Source: UMGS1663 sp046964515
Lineage (GTDB): Bacteria > Bacillota > Clostridia > TANB77 > CAG-508
DNA: 64,000 nt
NCBI GenBank assembly: GCA_046964515.1
Contig: JBKUYM010000001.1
Span: 186,001 to 250,000 of the forward strand
Direction of reading: 5' to 3'
A program made the position numbers and the translations under genes. This document shows positions 45,846 through 56,201 of the stretch, piece by piece (within the stretch, counting starts at the first letter, position 1; every line of letters starts with the position of its first letter). The notes beneath the pieces were generated by a model that saw only the letters and a list, made by a program, of their open reading frames with translations, searched no databases and was not told where the DNA came from.

Positions 45846-47890
45846 CTATAATTGTACTAGATGATATGGTATTTCCTGTTTTTCTAGTATTTGTTTTTCT
45901 CTATTAGTACAAGTAAATATTAAAATTTGATAATCCAAAAATTCTTTATGTAGATACTCCATCATATTTTGTAATCTTTGTTCATCATAATATGCAAATG
46001 ACTCATCTAACATAATCGGCAATCTTTCTTTAGAAAGTTCTCTAATCATAGAAAGTCTTAGGGATATATATAACTGATCAATGGTTCCTACACTTAATTG
46101 ATTCGCTGGAATATATTCTCCATTTTCTTTTTCTATCATCATTCCTTCTTCATCATTAACACTTACTTTTTGATATTTCTCATTTGAAATTTTAGCAATC
46201 GCTTGCGATAAATTTTGTGTAAATTTAGGTGTTACTTTTTCTTTCATTTTTTGGTAAGCCATTTCTAATGTTTGTCTAACTAATTCTATACAAAAATTGT
46301 CTTTTAGTAAATCTTCCTCTTGTTTTTTTAAACTTTCTATTTTTTCTTCTAAATATGCTAATTTTTCTAATTTCGGTAAAATATTATTTTTATCTAAAAA
46401 TAAAGCATGTAATTCTAATTGATTTTTCTGTAATTCTTTTTCTGTTTTTTCTTTTTCTTCTTCTATATTTTTTTCGGCTATATAATGATTTATTATTTCT
46501 GTATTTATTTTATTTTGATATTTATTTTTTATTTTTTCTTTTTCCAAATTTATTTCTAAATTAATTTTATTATTTAATTTTTGAATTTCTATTTTTTCTT
46601 CTTCTATATTTTTCTATTAATTCTATTTGTGATTTTATTTTTTCTAATATATTTTTTTAATTCTATATTTTCTATTTCTTCTTGTTTTTCTATTTGCTTC
46701 TCTTCTTCATTTTCGTTTTGATACCTTTTATAAAACATGATATTGGTTACTAAAATAGCAAGCAAATCTATCGGCATTATGCATATGCAAGCAAATGATA
46801 AAATACTGTTTTTCGTGTACATAATATTGAAAATACTGCTTAGTATCAAAATTAATAAAATACTAATTAAAATAAAATTGCTTATTTTATGTTTTTTTAT
46901 TTTTATTTTTCCTTTTTTATTTTTATAAATTTATTTTTTAATTTTTTATTTTCTTCTTCTGAATCATTTTCTATTTTATTTTTATTTTTCTAAATCATAA
47001 TTAAAAAAATAATTATCTATTTTTATTTTTCTTCTAATTTATTTTTTTCTTTTTTTAATTCTTCTTTTTTTCTTCATTATTTATTTTTATTTTTCATTTA
47101 AATTTATTTTTTTCTTTTTCTATTTTTCTTTTTCATTTATTTTTTTTATTTCTTTTATAATTTCTAAATATAATTCTTGTTTTTTTATTTCCTCCTCTAA
47201 TTTTTGTTGTATTTTTTCCATTTCATACTGTTTGTCTTTATAACAAATAAGTCTTTCCTTTTCTATTTGTGTATTTTTTAATTCTTCTTGTACAACATTA
47301 AGGGGTCTTCCCTGGGAACGACTACTTCCGATTTCTTCTACCTGTTTTTTGTTCAATTTATCCATAGCCTTTTTATACGAAATGTTATCTTCGCCTGTTC
47401 CCGCAAGGTTTGCTACTTTCTGAATCAAAAAATTTTGTGTTTGTCTATCTAATCTAACTTCTTCTTGTTGTGTAACTAATGTAGATAAAAACATGGATTC
47501 TTCTATATTGGTTTGTTCAAAAAAGAATTCATTGCCAGTTGTCTTATTGACACTAAATTCTTTAGAAATCTCTTCTAAATTTGCATTATATATTTTAGGA
47601 TTTTTTTTACGAAAGTCTCTAAATATTTCATAGGTTTCTCCATTATCTAATTCATAGCCTATTTTACCTGAAAATTCCGCATTTTCCCATGGCATATATT
47701 TTTCATAATCTGTATATTCTTTTCCCCTTTTATTTTTAGAAATCCCATAAAACATACTAATTATATATTTTAACAATGTAGATTTTCCACTTTCATTTTT
47801 TCCTTGTATTATATTAATATGATTTGATAAAGAAATTTCTTTATCTTTTAGATTTCCAAATGCATTTATTTTTAATTCTTTTATTTTCAA
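45846..47890 (-). pseudogene. YhaN/SbcC-like ATPase, broken by several indels
   Basis: Three fragments of one ABC-type ATPase. The N-terminus (47120-47890) has Walker A GKNESGKSTLLKYI; a middle piece (46604-46849) has the two membrane helices found in YhaN-like proteins; the C-terminus (45846-46547) has the signature LSVGTIDQLY and Walker B LPIMLDESFAYYD. The frame changes several times between 46550 and 47120, in a stretch of almost pure A/T with A-runs of five to nine bases. For instance at about 46615 and 46655 removal of one A from a run joins the frames. There is no CGG at these breaks. It follows yhaO by 16 bases. Could be a real pseudogene, assembly error in homopolymers, or a gene rescued by transcriptional slippage. 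Confidence 0.8.
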
Positions 47891-47906
47891 GATGGCACCT
47901 CTTTTC

Positions 47907-48980
47907 TTATGATAGTATTTCTATTCCTATTTCAATGGCTTTTTCTATCATTTCTGTATCTTGTGTTTCTTCCTTCAATTTTTTTTGCATTTCTTTTATA
48001 AAAATACCTTTTAAAGTTATATCATTTGCTAATTCTTCTATAGGATAGCCTATTTTCGTTTCGTCTTTTATTTTTAGGATATTCCTTTGTTCAATCATTT
48101 TTTCTAGTTTATAAATTGGTATCTCAAAATTTCTGTTGCCTACTAATTTTAACTTATATAATTTATGTTCTTCTAAAACAAGATGTTGAATAGCTTCTAC
48201 TAATTCTTCTATGGTTTGATAATTATCTATTTCTAGACATTGTTCTATAAACTCTTTTTCATCCAATGGTATGAATTCTATCTGTATTTTTTCTTTTGTA
48301 ATATCTCCTACTAACATACCATGTTTTCCTAATTCATCAAACCCTAAAGCAATTGTAGAACCCGGATACAGTATTCTTTGGTTTTCATTAGATAAATTGC
48401 TTTTATGGATATGGCCTAAAGCTATGTAATCAAAACCTAAAGACTTCAATTTTTTACTAGAAATGGCATTATAATTTCTCTCTTCCTGTTGGCTGGCGTC
48501 TACACTAGCATGGGTTATAAAAATATTCATTTTTTCTGGATTTTCTATTTGTATATTTTCTATAGCAGATTCATAACAATAAAAATCATCAAATCCAAAT
48601 CCATAAATATCGGCTTCTGGTGTTTCTATTTTTTCTATTTTACTAGAAAATATTTTTACATTTTTAGACCAATTGTAAGTTGCATAATAGGAGTTTTTTA
48701 AATACGGATCGTGATTTCCTGGTGTGATATAAATTTGTGTCTCTGGTATTTGACTAAAGAGTTCATTGATATAGGCAATGGTACTTTGTCTAATGTAATT
48801 TTGGTCATACAAATCTCCTGCAATCCACAAATAAGGAATGTGATTTTCTTGTATATATTCTATCATTTTTTTAAAAGCTCTTCTTTGATCTATTCTTCTA
48901 ATTTCTCCTAAGTCCGCTTTATTACTTAATAATGTAAACGGGGTATCAAAATGCATATCTGCAATATGAACAAATTTCAT
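47907..48980 (-). CDS. SbcD/YhaO-like metallophosphoesterase
   Basis: 357 residues. The metal-binding motifs are ADMHFD (residues 8-13), AGDLYDQ, PGNHDPY, ITHAS and ALGHIHK. In complex with YhaN/SbcC-type ATPases such proteins act as nucleases on DNA ends. The partner gene directly downstream is broken, so this subunit may be working alone or the pair may be rescued. AGGAGGAAAG precedes the ATG. Confidence 0.9.
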   Translation of the reverse strand: MKFVHIADMHFDTPFTLLSNKADLGEIRRIDQRRAFKKMIEYIQENHIPYLWIAGDLYDQNYIRQSTIAYINELFSQIPETQIYITPGNHDPYLKNSYYATYNWSKNVKIFSSKIEKIETPEADIYGFGFDDFYCYESAIENIQIENPEKMNIFITHASVDASQQEERNYNAISSKKLKSLGFDYIALGHIHKSNLSNENQRILYPGSTIALGFDELGKHGMLVGDITKEKIQIEFIPLDEKEFIEQCLEIDNYQTIEELVEAIQHLVLEEHKLYKLKLVGNRNFEIPIYKLEKMIEQRNILKIKDETKIGYPIEELANDITLKGIFIKEMQKKLKEETQDTEMIEKAIEIGIEILS

Positions 48981-49078
48981 CTTTCTTCCTCCTATTTTTC
49001 TCTTGAAAATTATATCGGTAATTTAGACAAAAGTCAATAAAATATTAAAACATTTGTTTTATTTTCTTTTCGTGTACA

Positions 49079-49117
49079 TAAAAAATTGCCAAATTGGATT
49101 TTCCTACTTGGCAATTT
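49079..49117 (-). terminator. Terminator after virD4
   Basis: AAAATTGCCAA pairs with TTGGCAATTTT (49081-49091, 49107-49117); Ts follow on the minus strand. Confidence 0.82.
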
Positions 49118-49121
49118 TTTT

Positions 49122-51165
49122 CTATTTATTGTTATCATCGTCATCTTCTATTGGCCCAAATAATTCATCAAATTTTGCTTCTAATTCTTTTTGAATATCT
49201 GGTGAAAAAATGTCTTCTGTATCATCTTCTAATGGTAGCATCGGTGCTTCTATTTCTTTTTCTTTTACAGCAGTAGCCGTCTTTTTAGTTGGTTTGCTTT
49301 GTACGTCTTTACTTATTGTAGTTTTTGTAGCATCTGGTTTTGCACTTGCTGTAATATTTTCATCATCGAATAAGTCATCTAAAGATTCTACTTTTAAGTC
49401 TTCTACTTTTTTCTCTCCCTCTGGTACATATGGATTATATGGATTATATTTTCTCCATACACCTCTATTTCCTGCGTCAAAGTGATTGTGATCCATTTTA
49501 TTGGCTTGTAAATCTTTTAGCATTTTAGGATGTTCAAAGTAATAGTATTTACGTGCTTTTACAGGCTTTATTCCTTTTTCATAGATAATACACAAATCAT
49601 TATCCATTCTTCTTAATTCGTCCGGGGTCATAAGTGCCCTTCCCATCACTTGTTCAGAATCACTCATGCCTTGCTTGTGTGCCTTCTTATCTCTGTTTAT
49701 AGAATGACTATCTCTAAATATTGTTTTTTCTCCTAATGATTTAGAAAAATATTCTACAGTTTTAAAAGAGTTACTTCCTAAAAACACGTGTGTATCACAG
49801 TTACCCATAATTGTTTCATATGATTTTTCATATACAGCTTCTAATTGGTCTAAATTTTGTAGAATAACACTAAATTGAATTCCTCTACTTCTAGAAGTTG
49901 AAATTTTCTTATCAAAATCTGGTATCCTACCAATATTGGCAAACTCATCTAATATAAAAAATACAGGCATTTTTAATCTTCCACCATTTAAATCTGCATA
50001 ATTATATAATTGTTGTATCATTTGAGAGAAGAATATCGTTAATAAAAAGTCATATGCTGTATGTGTATCTGATGAAATAACATATACAGCTGTTTTTTTA
50101 CTTCCTATATCTTCAAAATTAATGGTATCTGTAGACGTTACTTCTGCAATTTCTTTAGAATCAAATTTACCTAATTTAGATTGTAAAGAACTTAAAATCG
50201 AGCCATATGTTTTTTCTGGTGCGATTTCAATAGATTTATAGTACATTCTAGCAGGGTGGTCATAAGGTAATTGATTAATTAATTCTGTCAATAAATTACT
50301 TCCCCCATTACTATTTGCAGCTCTTACTAATTCTGCACAACTTGCTAAATTTTGCTCTTCTTCTGGTCTGGTTGCAATTAAGTAATAAATTAATGCTTTT
50401 AATAGCATTTCTGCCATATCATCCCAATATGGTTCTGAAGAAGATTCCGCTTTTTGACCTTTTATAACAGTATTCGCAATAACATCCACATCTAACTCAC
50501 TAGATACATGCATTAAAGGATTATAGCCATCACTATTGGCTGGATTTACTAAATTGAGTACTTTAATATCATATCCATGTGCTTTTAAATATCCTGCAGT
50601 ATCATCATATAGTTCTCCTTTCGGATCTGTAAACACATAAGAACCTAACATTTGATAAGCATTTGGTTTTGAATAGGAAGCTGATTTACCAGAACCAGAA
50701 CCGTCCAACAATTAAGGTATTAATATTTCCTCTTTTATCAACTGGCAAATAATTCTCTTCTGCTAAAATAATTCCTTTATTTTTATTTAATATTTTATAT
50801 TGTTCTCCATGTTCACTCCAATCGCTGGACCCATGTTCTATGTTATGATATTCTCCCTTTGGTTTTGATTTAATAAAACCAATTATTGAACAAAATATAA
50901 AAACAATACTAAAGTTTCCTAAACAAGTTAAAAATGTCTCAAAATAAGTTGCTGAAAACATTTTTCCTATGGTTGTAAAACTTGAAATGGCTGGTATTAG
51001 TTTTTCCATAAAGGTATTCATATTAAATACCCCCATTGCATTGGTTGCTTCTTTAATACTATAGGCTACAGGCGAAACAAGTACTATGGCTAATACAATC
51101 CATAGTACTCCTATTGTTATTAAGAAAACTTTACTTTGTGCAATTACTCTTTTTAATTTTTCCAT
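49122..51165 (-). CDS. virD4: VirD4/TraG type IV coupling protein, reading frame interrupted by a single C at a CGG
   Basis: The coupling ATPase that recruits substrate to the T4SS channel. The N-terminal part (51165 to 50703) has two membrane helices and runs to NTLIVG; the zero frame then reads GGA CGG TTC TGG TTC TGG TAA. Skipping the C at 50703 gives TLIVGGSGSGKSASYSKPNA, a complete Walker A, joined to the ATPase (FTDPKGELYD, FILDEFANIGRIPDFDKKI for Walker B, and SVILQNLDQLE). The product is 680 residues, ending in an acidic tail that could bind partners. The shift falls inside the catalytic loop, so an unshifted product has no ATPase site. Located 39 kb from the other T4SS genes. Confidence 0.92.
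50700..50703 (-). other. Candidate +1 frameshift site CGG(T) in virD4
   Basis: Minus-strand reading: GTT GGA then C-GGT then TCT GGT TCT GGT AAA. The GGT encodes a Gly of the Walker A motif. Confidence 0.82.
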
Positions 51166-51203
51166 GGCTTTCCACCTTTTCTTTGGTTTTCAATTTCTCT
51201 ATT

Positions 51204-51506
51204 TTAACGGCTCTTTCCGTTTTCCTTTTCTTTTTGCTTTCTAGCAATTGCATTTGCTGTCATTCTAGCTTTTCTTGCTTGTTCTAATCGATTTATTTCT
51301 TTGTTAGAACATTTCCCCATATCCATTCCATTTTCTACTGAGATTTCTAAGATATACTCATTCCATAGTTGATTACATAGTTCTTTCATATCTTTTGCAT
51401 TTTCTGGTGGCATTACAAATTCCCCATTTTCTAATGGTACACTTTGCCCCCCAACAACGTTCATTATGTTTTTTTTGCTTGAATCCACATTTGTTGGTTC
51501 ATTCAT
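51204..51506 (-). CDS. Small hypothetical protein next to virD4
   Basis: 100 residues, soluble and charged. The first 35 residues are polar; the second half has NQLWNEYILEISVENGMDMG and a Lys/Arg-rich helix at the end (KQKEKENGKSR). Such small basic proteins beside coupling proteins sometimes act as DNA-binding or accessory factors, but there is no motif to prove it. AAGGGG precedes the ATG. It lies 38 bases before virD4. Confidence 0.6.
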   Translation of the reverse strand: MNEPTNVDSSKKNIMNVVGGQSVPLENGEFVMPPENAKDMKELCNQLWNEYILEISVENGMDMGKCSNKEINRLEQARKARMTANAIARKQKEKENGKSR

Positions 51507-51524
51507 CTTAATAGATTCCCCTTT

Positions 51525-52049
51525 CTAGTTATCCTCTTTTTGGTCTCTTACTTCAAAAGCAAAATAAGACTTATAAGGTTTTAGTTTGCACTTTCCTTTT
51601 ACTTCATCCGTCGTTTTATCATAGTATAAGACCGGTTTTATTTCTTCTGTAGTTTCAGGATCAATAATCGTTATTGGTCTTTTTAAATTTGGTGTATATT
51701 TAAAATCTTTATATTCTGTTTCTTGTTCAGAATATAAAGTATCAAACTTAATTGGAATTGGTCTTTTTGCAATCTTAATCTTGTCCTCTTCTAGTAGTCC
51801 CATATTGACAACTACTTTTTCCTTACCAAAGGATAAAATCACTAATTGTTCATCATATTCTGGTTCATCTATAAAAAAAGTTCTTTTCTTTAAGTTACCC
51901 TTTAGTTCTTCTGCAGAAATTAGTCTTTCAACAGTATATTTAGGGTATTCATTTAAATACTCTTTTGCTGTTTTATTTACTCTATAAATTACTGTATTTA
52001 CACCTTCAGGATCTGTTATACTAAAGTGCTTTCCTTGTATGTTCTCCAT
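51525..52049 (-). CDS. Hypothetical protein in the virD4 group
   Basis: 174 residues with no membrane helix, mainly beta-rich by appearance (VIYRVNKTAKEYLNEY, then LVILSFGKEKVVVNMGLLEE, ITIIDPETTEEIKPVLYYD). No family recognised. AGGGGTG precedes the ATG at 52047-52049; a TTG at 52076 gives a longer frame that is less likely. It probably starts the operon that runs into virD4. Confidence 0.6.
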   Translation of the reverse strand: MENIQGKHFSITDPEGVNTVIYRVNKTAKEYLNEYPKYTVERLISAEELKGNLKKRTFFIDEPEYDEQLVILSFGKEKVVVNMGLLEEDKIKIAKRPIPIKFDTLYSEQETEYKDFKYTPNLKRPITIIDPETTEEIKPVLYYDKTTDEVKGKCKLKPYKSYFAFEVRDQKEDN

Positions 52050-52153
52050 TTCTACACCCCTTTTTCTATGAACCAAAAATTCTCATAGTTTGTCTTTTGT
52101 TATTACTCACTAATTAATATTATACCTTGTCGCTCTTGGATTGTCAACACTTT

Positions 52154-53059
52154 TTACCTGTTTATGTTAACATTTTCTATTCTTGGCTCAAATTTTGATA
52201 TTTCTTTTAATTGTTGGAATATTTCTAATTCCTCTTTTGTTGGTTTTTTAGGTACGACAATTTTCACTTCTGCTACTAAATCTCCTCTTCCACCTTTTCC
52301 ATCTTTATAACCTTTACTTGGAATTCTAACTTTTTCTCCGCTTCCTATCCCTTGTGGTACATAAACGGTTGCTTGATCATCAATTGCTTGTACAGATACT
52401 CTTGTTCCTAAAGCCGCTTCCCATGGTGTTAATAGTAAATCTGTATACATATCATAACCTTCTAATCTATATCTTTTGTCATTTTGTATATTTATTTTAA
52501 TAAAAAGGTCTCCATTTTTTCCGCCATTTTCACCTAGTTTTCCTTGTCCGATTAGCCTAATTTTTTCTCCATCACGGATTCCTGCTGGTACTTTAACAGA
52601 AAAAGTCTTCATTTTTCCATCTACCGCTCTTAAAGATATTTTCTTATTAAGCCCATAAAAAGCTTCTTCTATAGATACATTAATTTGTGTTTCTATATTT
52701 TCTCCTTTTATAGGCACTTTTTTCTTTTTATGCATCGTTGTCTCTTCTTGTTCTCCTGAATTAACATGTCCAAAAAGAATACCTAGAAAGTCTGTTTTTT
52801 CTTCTCTTTTCTCTTGTTCTTTCATTTTCTTTTTTCCTACATGAGAATACCAAATTCTATCATACTTTCTTTTACTCGTACTATCTGACAAAACACGATA
52901 AGCTTCGTTAATATCTTTAAATCTTTCTTCTGCTTTTTTTTCTGTATTTACATCTGGATGATATTTTTTAGCTTGTTCTCTAAAAGCTATTTTTATTTCC
53001 TCTATCGTTACTTTATTATTTTCTAATCCCAATATTTTATAATAATCTTTAAAAATCAT
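52154..53059 (-). CDS. DnaJ/CbpA-like co-chaperone without zinc finger
   Basis: 301 residues. The J domain has DYYKILGLE and the HPD in YHPDVNTEK; there is no CxxCxGxG zinc-finger repeat. Two C-terminal substrate-binding beta-domains follow (KVPAGIRDGEKIRLIGQG, GDLFIKINIQ, VYVPQGIGSGEKVRI). It stimulates DnaK-type chaperones. The frame opens at 53080 but GGGAGG lies seven bases before the ATG at 53057-53059. Confidence 0.88.
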   Translation of the reverse strand: MIFKDYYKILGLENNKVTIEEIKIAFREQAKKYHPDVNTEKKAEERFKDINEAYRVLSDSTSKRKYDRIWYSHVGKKKMKEQEKREEKTDFLGILFGHVNSGEQEETTMHKKKKVPIKGENIETQINVSIEEAFYGLNKKISLRAVDGKMKTFSVKVPAGIRDGEKIRLIGQGKLGENGGKNGDLFIKINIQNDKRYRLEGYDMYTDLLLTPWEAALGTRVSVQAIDDQATVYVPQGIGSGEKVRIPSKGYKDGKGGRGDLVAEVKIVVPKKPTKEELEIFQQLKEISKFEPRIENVNINR

Positions 53060-53177
53060 TTGACATCCTCCCAAGTTCATGGTGGGCTCATTATATCATA
53101 TCTTATTTTAGATTTAAAGGCTTTTTTTATTTTTGTAAAAAAGAAAATGTAAATTCTTTTACATCTTCTTTTCTTTT

Positions 53178-54233
53178 TTACATAGCTAGTTCTATTAAAT
53201 TATCTAATAATTCCGTAAACTGTATTCCAGAAGCTTCAAATAACTTAGGATACATGCTAATACTTGTAAATCCTGGTAAGGTATTAATTTCATTAATGAT
53301 AATTTGATTTGTTTGTTTTTCTACAAAAAAGTCGACTCTTGAAAGTCCCTTCCCATCAATTGCTTTAAATGCTTTTATAGCCTGTGTTCTAATTTCCTCA
53401 CTAATTTCTTTTGGCAAATTAGCAGGTATTATAGTAACCGATTCTGTATTTTTATATTTAGAATCAAAACTATAAAACTCTTCTGCAGATAAAATCTCTC
53501 CTACACAAGATGCTTTTACTTCTTCATTTCCTAAAACAGCACATTCTACTTCTCTTGCATTAATGCCTTGTTCAATTAAAATTTTACGGTCATATTGTGC
53601 AGCATACGCAATTGCTTCTTGTAGTTCTTCTTTGTTTTTTGCCTTTTTTATTCCTACAGAAGAACCAGAATTAGAAGGTTTTACGAACATAGGATAGGTT
53701 ACTTTCTTCTCTACTATTTTGGTAACTTCTTCTAATGATACTTTTTTTTCTTGGAAATTTTCATCTATATAAATATATTGTGCTTCATAAGTTTTTATAT
53801 ACACATATGGTGCTTGTTTTAATCCTGCCTTTTCAAATATAATCTTTGTATAAGCTTTATCCATCGCTATACTAGACGCTAATACTTTACACCCTACATA
53901 TGGTATTTTTAATAACTCAAATAGACCTTGTATCGTACCATCTTCCCCATATAATCCATGTAGTACAGGGAATAAACAATCCATTTGTCTTATATAGCTT
54001 ATTACATCTTTAATCTCTTCTATATTTTCAATCGTATCTCCTACTTGTTTATCTTTTATTTTTTCAATTGGTTCTTGGTAGCTATACCACCTTCCTTTTG
54101 TATCTATGTAGGTAGGAAAAATTTCATATTTTTCCTTATTTAAATTTTTTAAAATGGCTATCCCAGATACAATGGAAACATCATGTTCTGTGGACATACC
54201 TCCAAAAATTACTGCTAATTTTATTTTCTTCAT
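53178..54233 (-). CDS. ddl: D-alanine--D-alanine ligase
   Basis: 351 residues, ATP-grasp. GGMSTEHDVSIVSG at the N-terminus, LHGLYGEDGTIQGLFELL, MFVKPSNSGSSVGIKKA and the metal site INEINTLPGFTSISMYPKL all match Ddl. It makes the D-Ala-D-Ala stem end of peptidoglycan. The tyrosine in SMYPKL points to D-Ala rather than D-Lac specificity. The earlier start at 54278 overlaps murF; GAGAGG before the ATG at 54231-54233 favours the shorter one. Confidence 0.95.
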   Translation of the reverse strand: MKKIKLAVIFGGMSTEHDVSIVSGIAILKNLNKEKYEIFPTYIDTKGRWYSYQEPIEKIKDKQVGDTIENIEEIKDVISYIRQMDCLFPVLHGLYGEDGTIQGLFELLKIPYVGCKVLASSIAMDKAYTKIIFEKAGLKQAPYVYIKTYEAQYIYIDENFQEKKVSLEEVTKIVEKKVTYPMFVKPSNSGSSVGIKKAKNKEELQEAIAYAAQYDRKILIEQGINAREVECAVLGNEEVKASCVGEILSAEEFYSFDSKYKNTESVTIIPANLPKEISEEIRTQAIKAFKAIDGKGLSRVDFFVEKQTNQIIINEINTLPGFTSISMYPKLFEASGIQFTELLDNLIELAM

Positions 54234-54268
54234 GTTTTTATCCTCTCTTTTTTCAAAAATAGGTTTCC

Positions 54269-55687
54269 TTATGCACATGTTGTACTTATCTTGTGGACAA
54301 TTTCATCAAAATGCATACCATTGGATGCCTTTAATAAAAGGACATCGTTCTCTTGTTTCATACTATTTATAATCTTAATTGCTTCTTCATTCGTTTTGCA
54401 AAATACAATATCCTCTTTTCTCATACCTTCTTGTATCGCTTGCTTTCCTATATAGGTAGCTTCTTTTCCTACAAGAATCACTTTATCTAATTGTTGTCTT
54501 ACAACTTCCATTCCTACTTCTCTATGTAGCTTTTCTGAAAACTCTCCTAGTTCTAACATATCACCTAATACAGCGATTCTCCTTTTTCCCTCTAGTTTTC
54601 CCAAATAGCTTATGGCCGCTTTCATAGAATCTAAATTTGCATTATAGCAATCATTAATAATGGTTATATTGTTCTCTATTTTACTAATGTCCATTCTCTT
54701 TTTTGTCAATTCAAATCTAGCAATTCCTTCTTTCATAGAGTCTATACTAATAGAAAACACTTCTCCTATAGCAATGGCACATAGACTATTTTGTACAAAA
54801 TGGTCTCCTCCTACTGGTACCATGATTTCTTCATTTGTTATATTTTTTGTTTTTAATAGATATGTACTTTTATCCTCTTTTGATATAATTTGTGTTGCCA
54901 TATAATCACTTGGCTGTTTTATTCCATAAGTCACAATAGTATATTTGTCTTTATTTTTTTCATACCATTCTTGTAATAAGTCATTATCCTTATTGATAAC
55001 AACTGTTCCACCTTCTTGCATTCCCTCTAATATTTCTAACTTTGCTTTTAATATATTTTGTCTAGAACCTAATATACCAATATGTGCTGTTCCTATATTG
55101 GTAATAGCCACTACATTTGGTTTTGCTATTTTTGTTAAATAACGAATTTCACCAAAATGATTCATTCCCATTTCTACCACTAATGCTTCTTCTTGCTTTA
55201 ATTGTAATATGGTTAGTGGTAATCCAATTTGATTGTTATAATTCCCTTGCGTTTTTAATGTCTTATATTTCTGCGCTATTACATTAGCCACTATATCTTT
55301 TGTACTAGTTTTTCCAACACTACCAGTGATAGCGATTACCGGTATATTATATAAATCTCTTTTGTAGTTAGCAATTTGCCCCATTGCCAAAACCACATCT
55401 TTTACAAGGATTATAAAAGCATTTGGATAATTTTCCATTTCTTCTTTACTAATTACTATATCTTGTAAAATAACGCCTTTTGCCCCTTTATCTAAGGCTT
55501 CTTTCCAAAAGATACTTCCATTTATCTTTTCTCCTTTTATGCCAAAATAGATATCTCCTTCTTTTATTTGCCTAGTATCTCTTGAGAAATTTTCACATAA
55601 TGTTTTCTCTTTGCCAATCATCAATTTTCCTTGGGTTACTTTTACAATATCTTTTACATATATTTCTTGTTTTGTTTCAGATAACAT
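54269..55687 (-). CDS. murF: UDP-MurNAc-tripeptide D-Ala-D-Ala ligase MurF
   Basis: 472 residues. The Mur ligase P-loop ITGSVGKTSTKD, EMGMNHFGEIRYL, NDCYNANLDSMKAAI and AVLGDMLELGE are present. It adds D-Ala-D-Ala to the peptidoglycan precursor in the cytoplasm. It is followed by ddl, which makes its substrate, 35 bases downstream. Confidence 0.96.
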   Translation of the reverse strand: MLSETKQEIYVKDIVKVTQGKLMIGKEKTLCENFSRDTRQIKEGDIYFGIKGEKINGSIFWKEALDKGAKGVILQDIVISKEEMENYPNAFIILVKDVVLAMGQIANYKRDLYNIPVIAITGSVGKTSTKDIVANVIAQKYKTLKTQGNYNNQIGLPLTILQLKQEEALVVEMGMNHFGEIRYLTKIAKPNVVAITNIGTAHIGILGSRQNILKAKLEILEGMQEGGTVVINKDNDLLQEWYEKNKDKYTIVTYGIKQPSDYMATQIISKEDKSTYLLKTKNITNEEIMVPVGGDHFVQNSLCAIAIGEVFSISIDSMKEGIARFELTKKRMDISKIENNITIINDCYNANLDSMKAAISYLGKLEGKRRIAVLGDMLELGEFSEKLHREVGMEVVRQQLDKVILVGKEATYIGKQAIQEGMRKEDIVFCKTNEEAIKIINSMKQENDVLLLKASNGMHFDEIVHKISTTCA

Positions 55688-55810
55688 AGGATTTCCTCCA
55701 TTTATTTACTTATATGATTTTATTATAAAATATATTCCTATTTTATTTTTTAGATTATATGCGATATTGTTTTTTTTTGCAAATCAGGATATGTCTTCTT
55801 TTTTAGGCAA

Positions 55811-55850
55811 AAACAAAAGTAATGTAAAGATTTTTACATTACTTTTGTTT
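55811..55850 (-). terminator. Terminator after the SASP gene
   Basis: An 18-bp perfect stem (55811-55828 with 55833-55850), loop GATT; Ts follow on the minus strand. Confidence 0.9.
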
Positions 55851-55877
55851 ACTTGCTTGATTATATTCCTAATTGCA

Positions 55878-56054
55878 CTATTTTTCTACACTTCTATTAG
55901 CAATTTCTATTGCTTTTGTTACAATATTACCACAAGTTTTAGAGGAAACATTTCCCCATCCACCGTCTTGTTTTACGGTTTCGTATACGCCTAATTCTTT
56001 GGCGATTTCTTCTTTTAAATTTTCAGACATAATATTATGCTTGTTTCCAGACAT
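55878..56054 (-). CDS. Small acid-soluble spore protein, SspF/alpha-beta type
   Basis: 58 residues: MSENLKEEIAKELGVYETVK, GGWGNVSSKTCGNIVTKAIE and a short charged tail match the SspF group of alpha/beta-type SASPs. These coat the DNA of the dormant spore and protect it. AGGAGG lies seven bases before the ATG. The gene is a separate unit with its own terminator, next to sleB and ypeB, which act at germination. Confidence 0.9.
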   Translation of the reverse strand: MSGNKHNIMSENLKEEIAKELGVYETVKQDGGWGNVSSKTCGNIVTKAIEIANRSVEK

Positions 56055-56201
56055 AGTATTTACCTCCTAAATGAAAAACGATTTTTTTATAAAAATAGAT
56101 ATTCTTTCTTATAAAAAGATTTTGTTTTTCTATTACTAGTATGGCTAATTCTTAAAATTGTATGTTAGAAACTTTCTCCTTGGCTTCTATTTTTTTCTTT
56201 T

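Noticed and set aside
46547..47120. YhaN breaks as further cases of the CGG shift
   Set aside because: There is no CGG in that stretch; the breaks lie in A-runs.
29529..50703. Random sequencing error as the cause of the four CGG breaks
   Set aside because: Errors would scatter over contexts and favour homopolymers; all four are a C inserted before GG. A systematic, motif-linked artefact is not excluded and is named as the main alternative.
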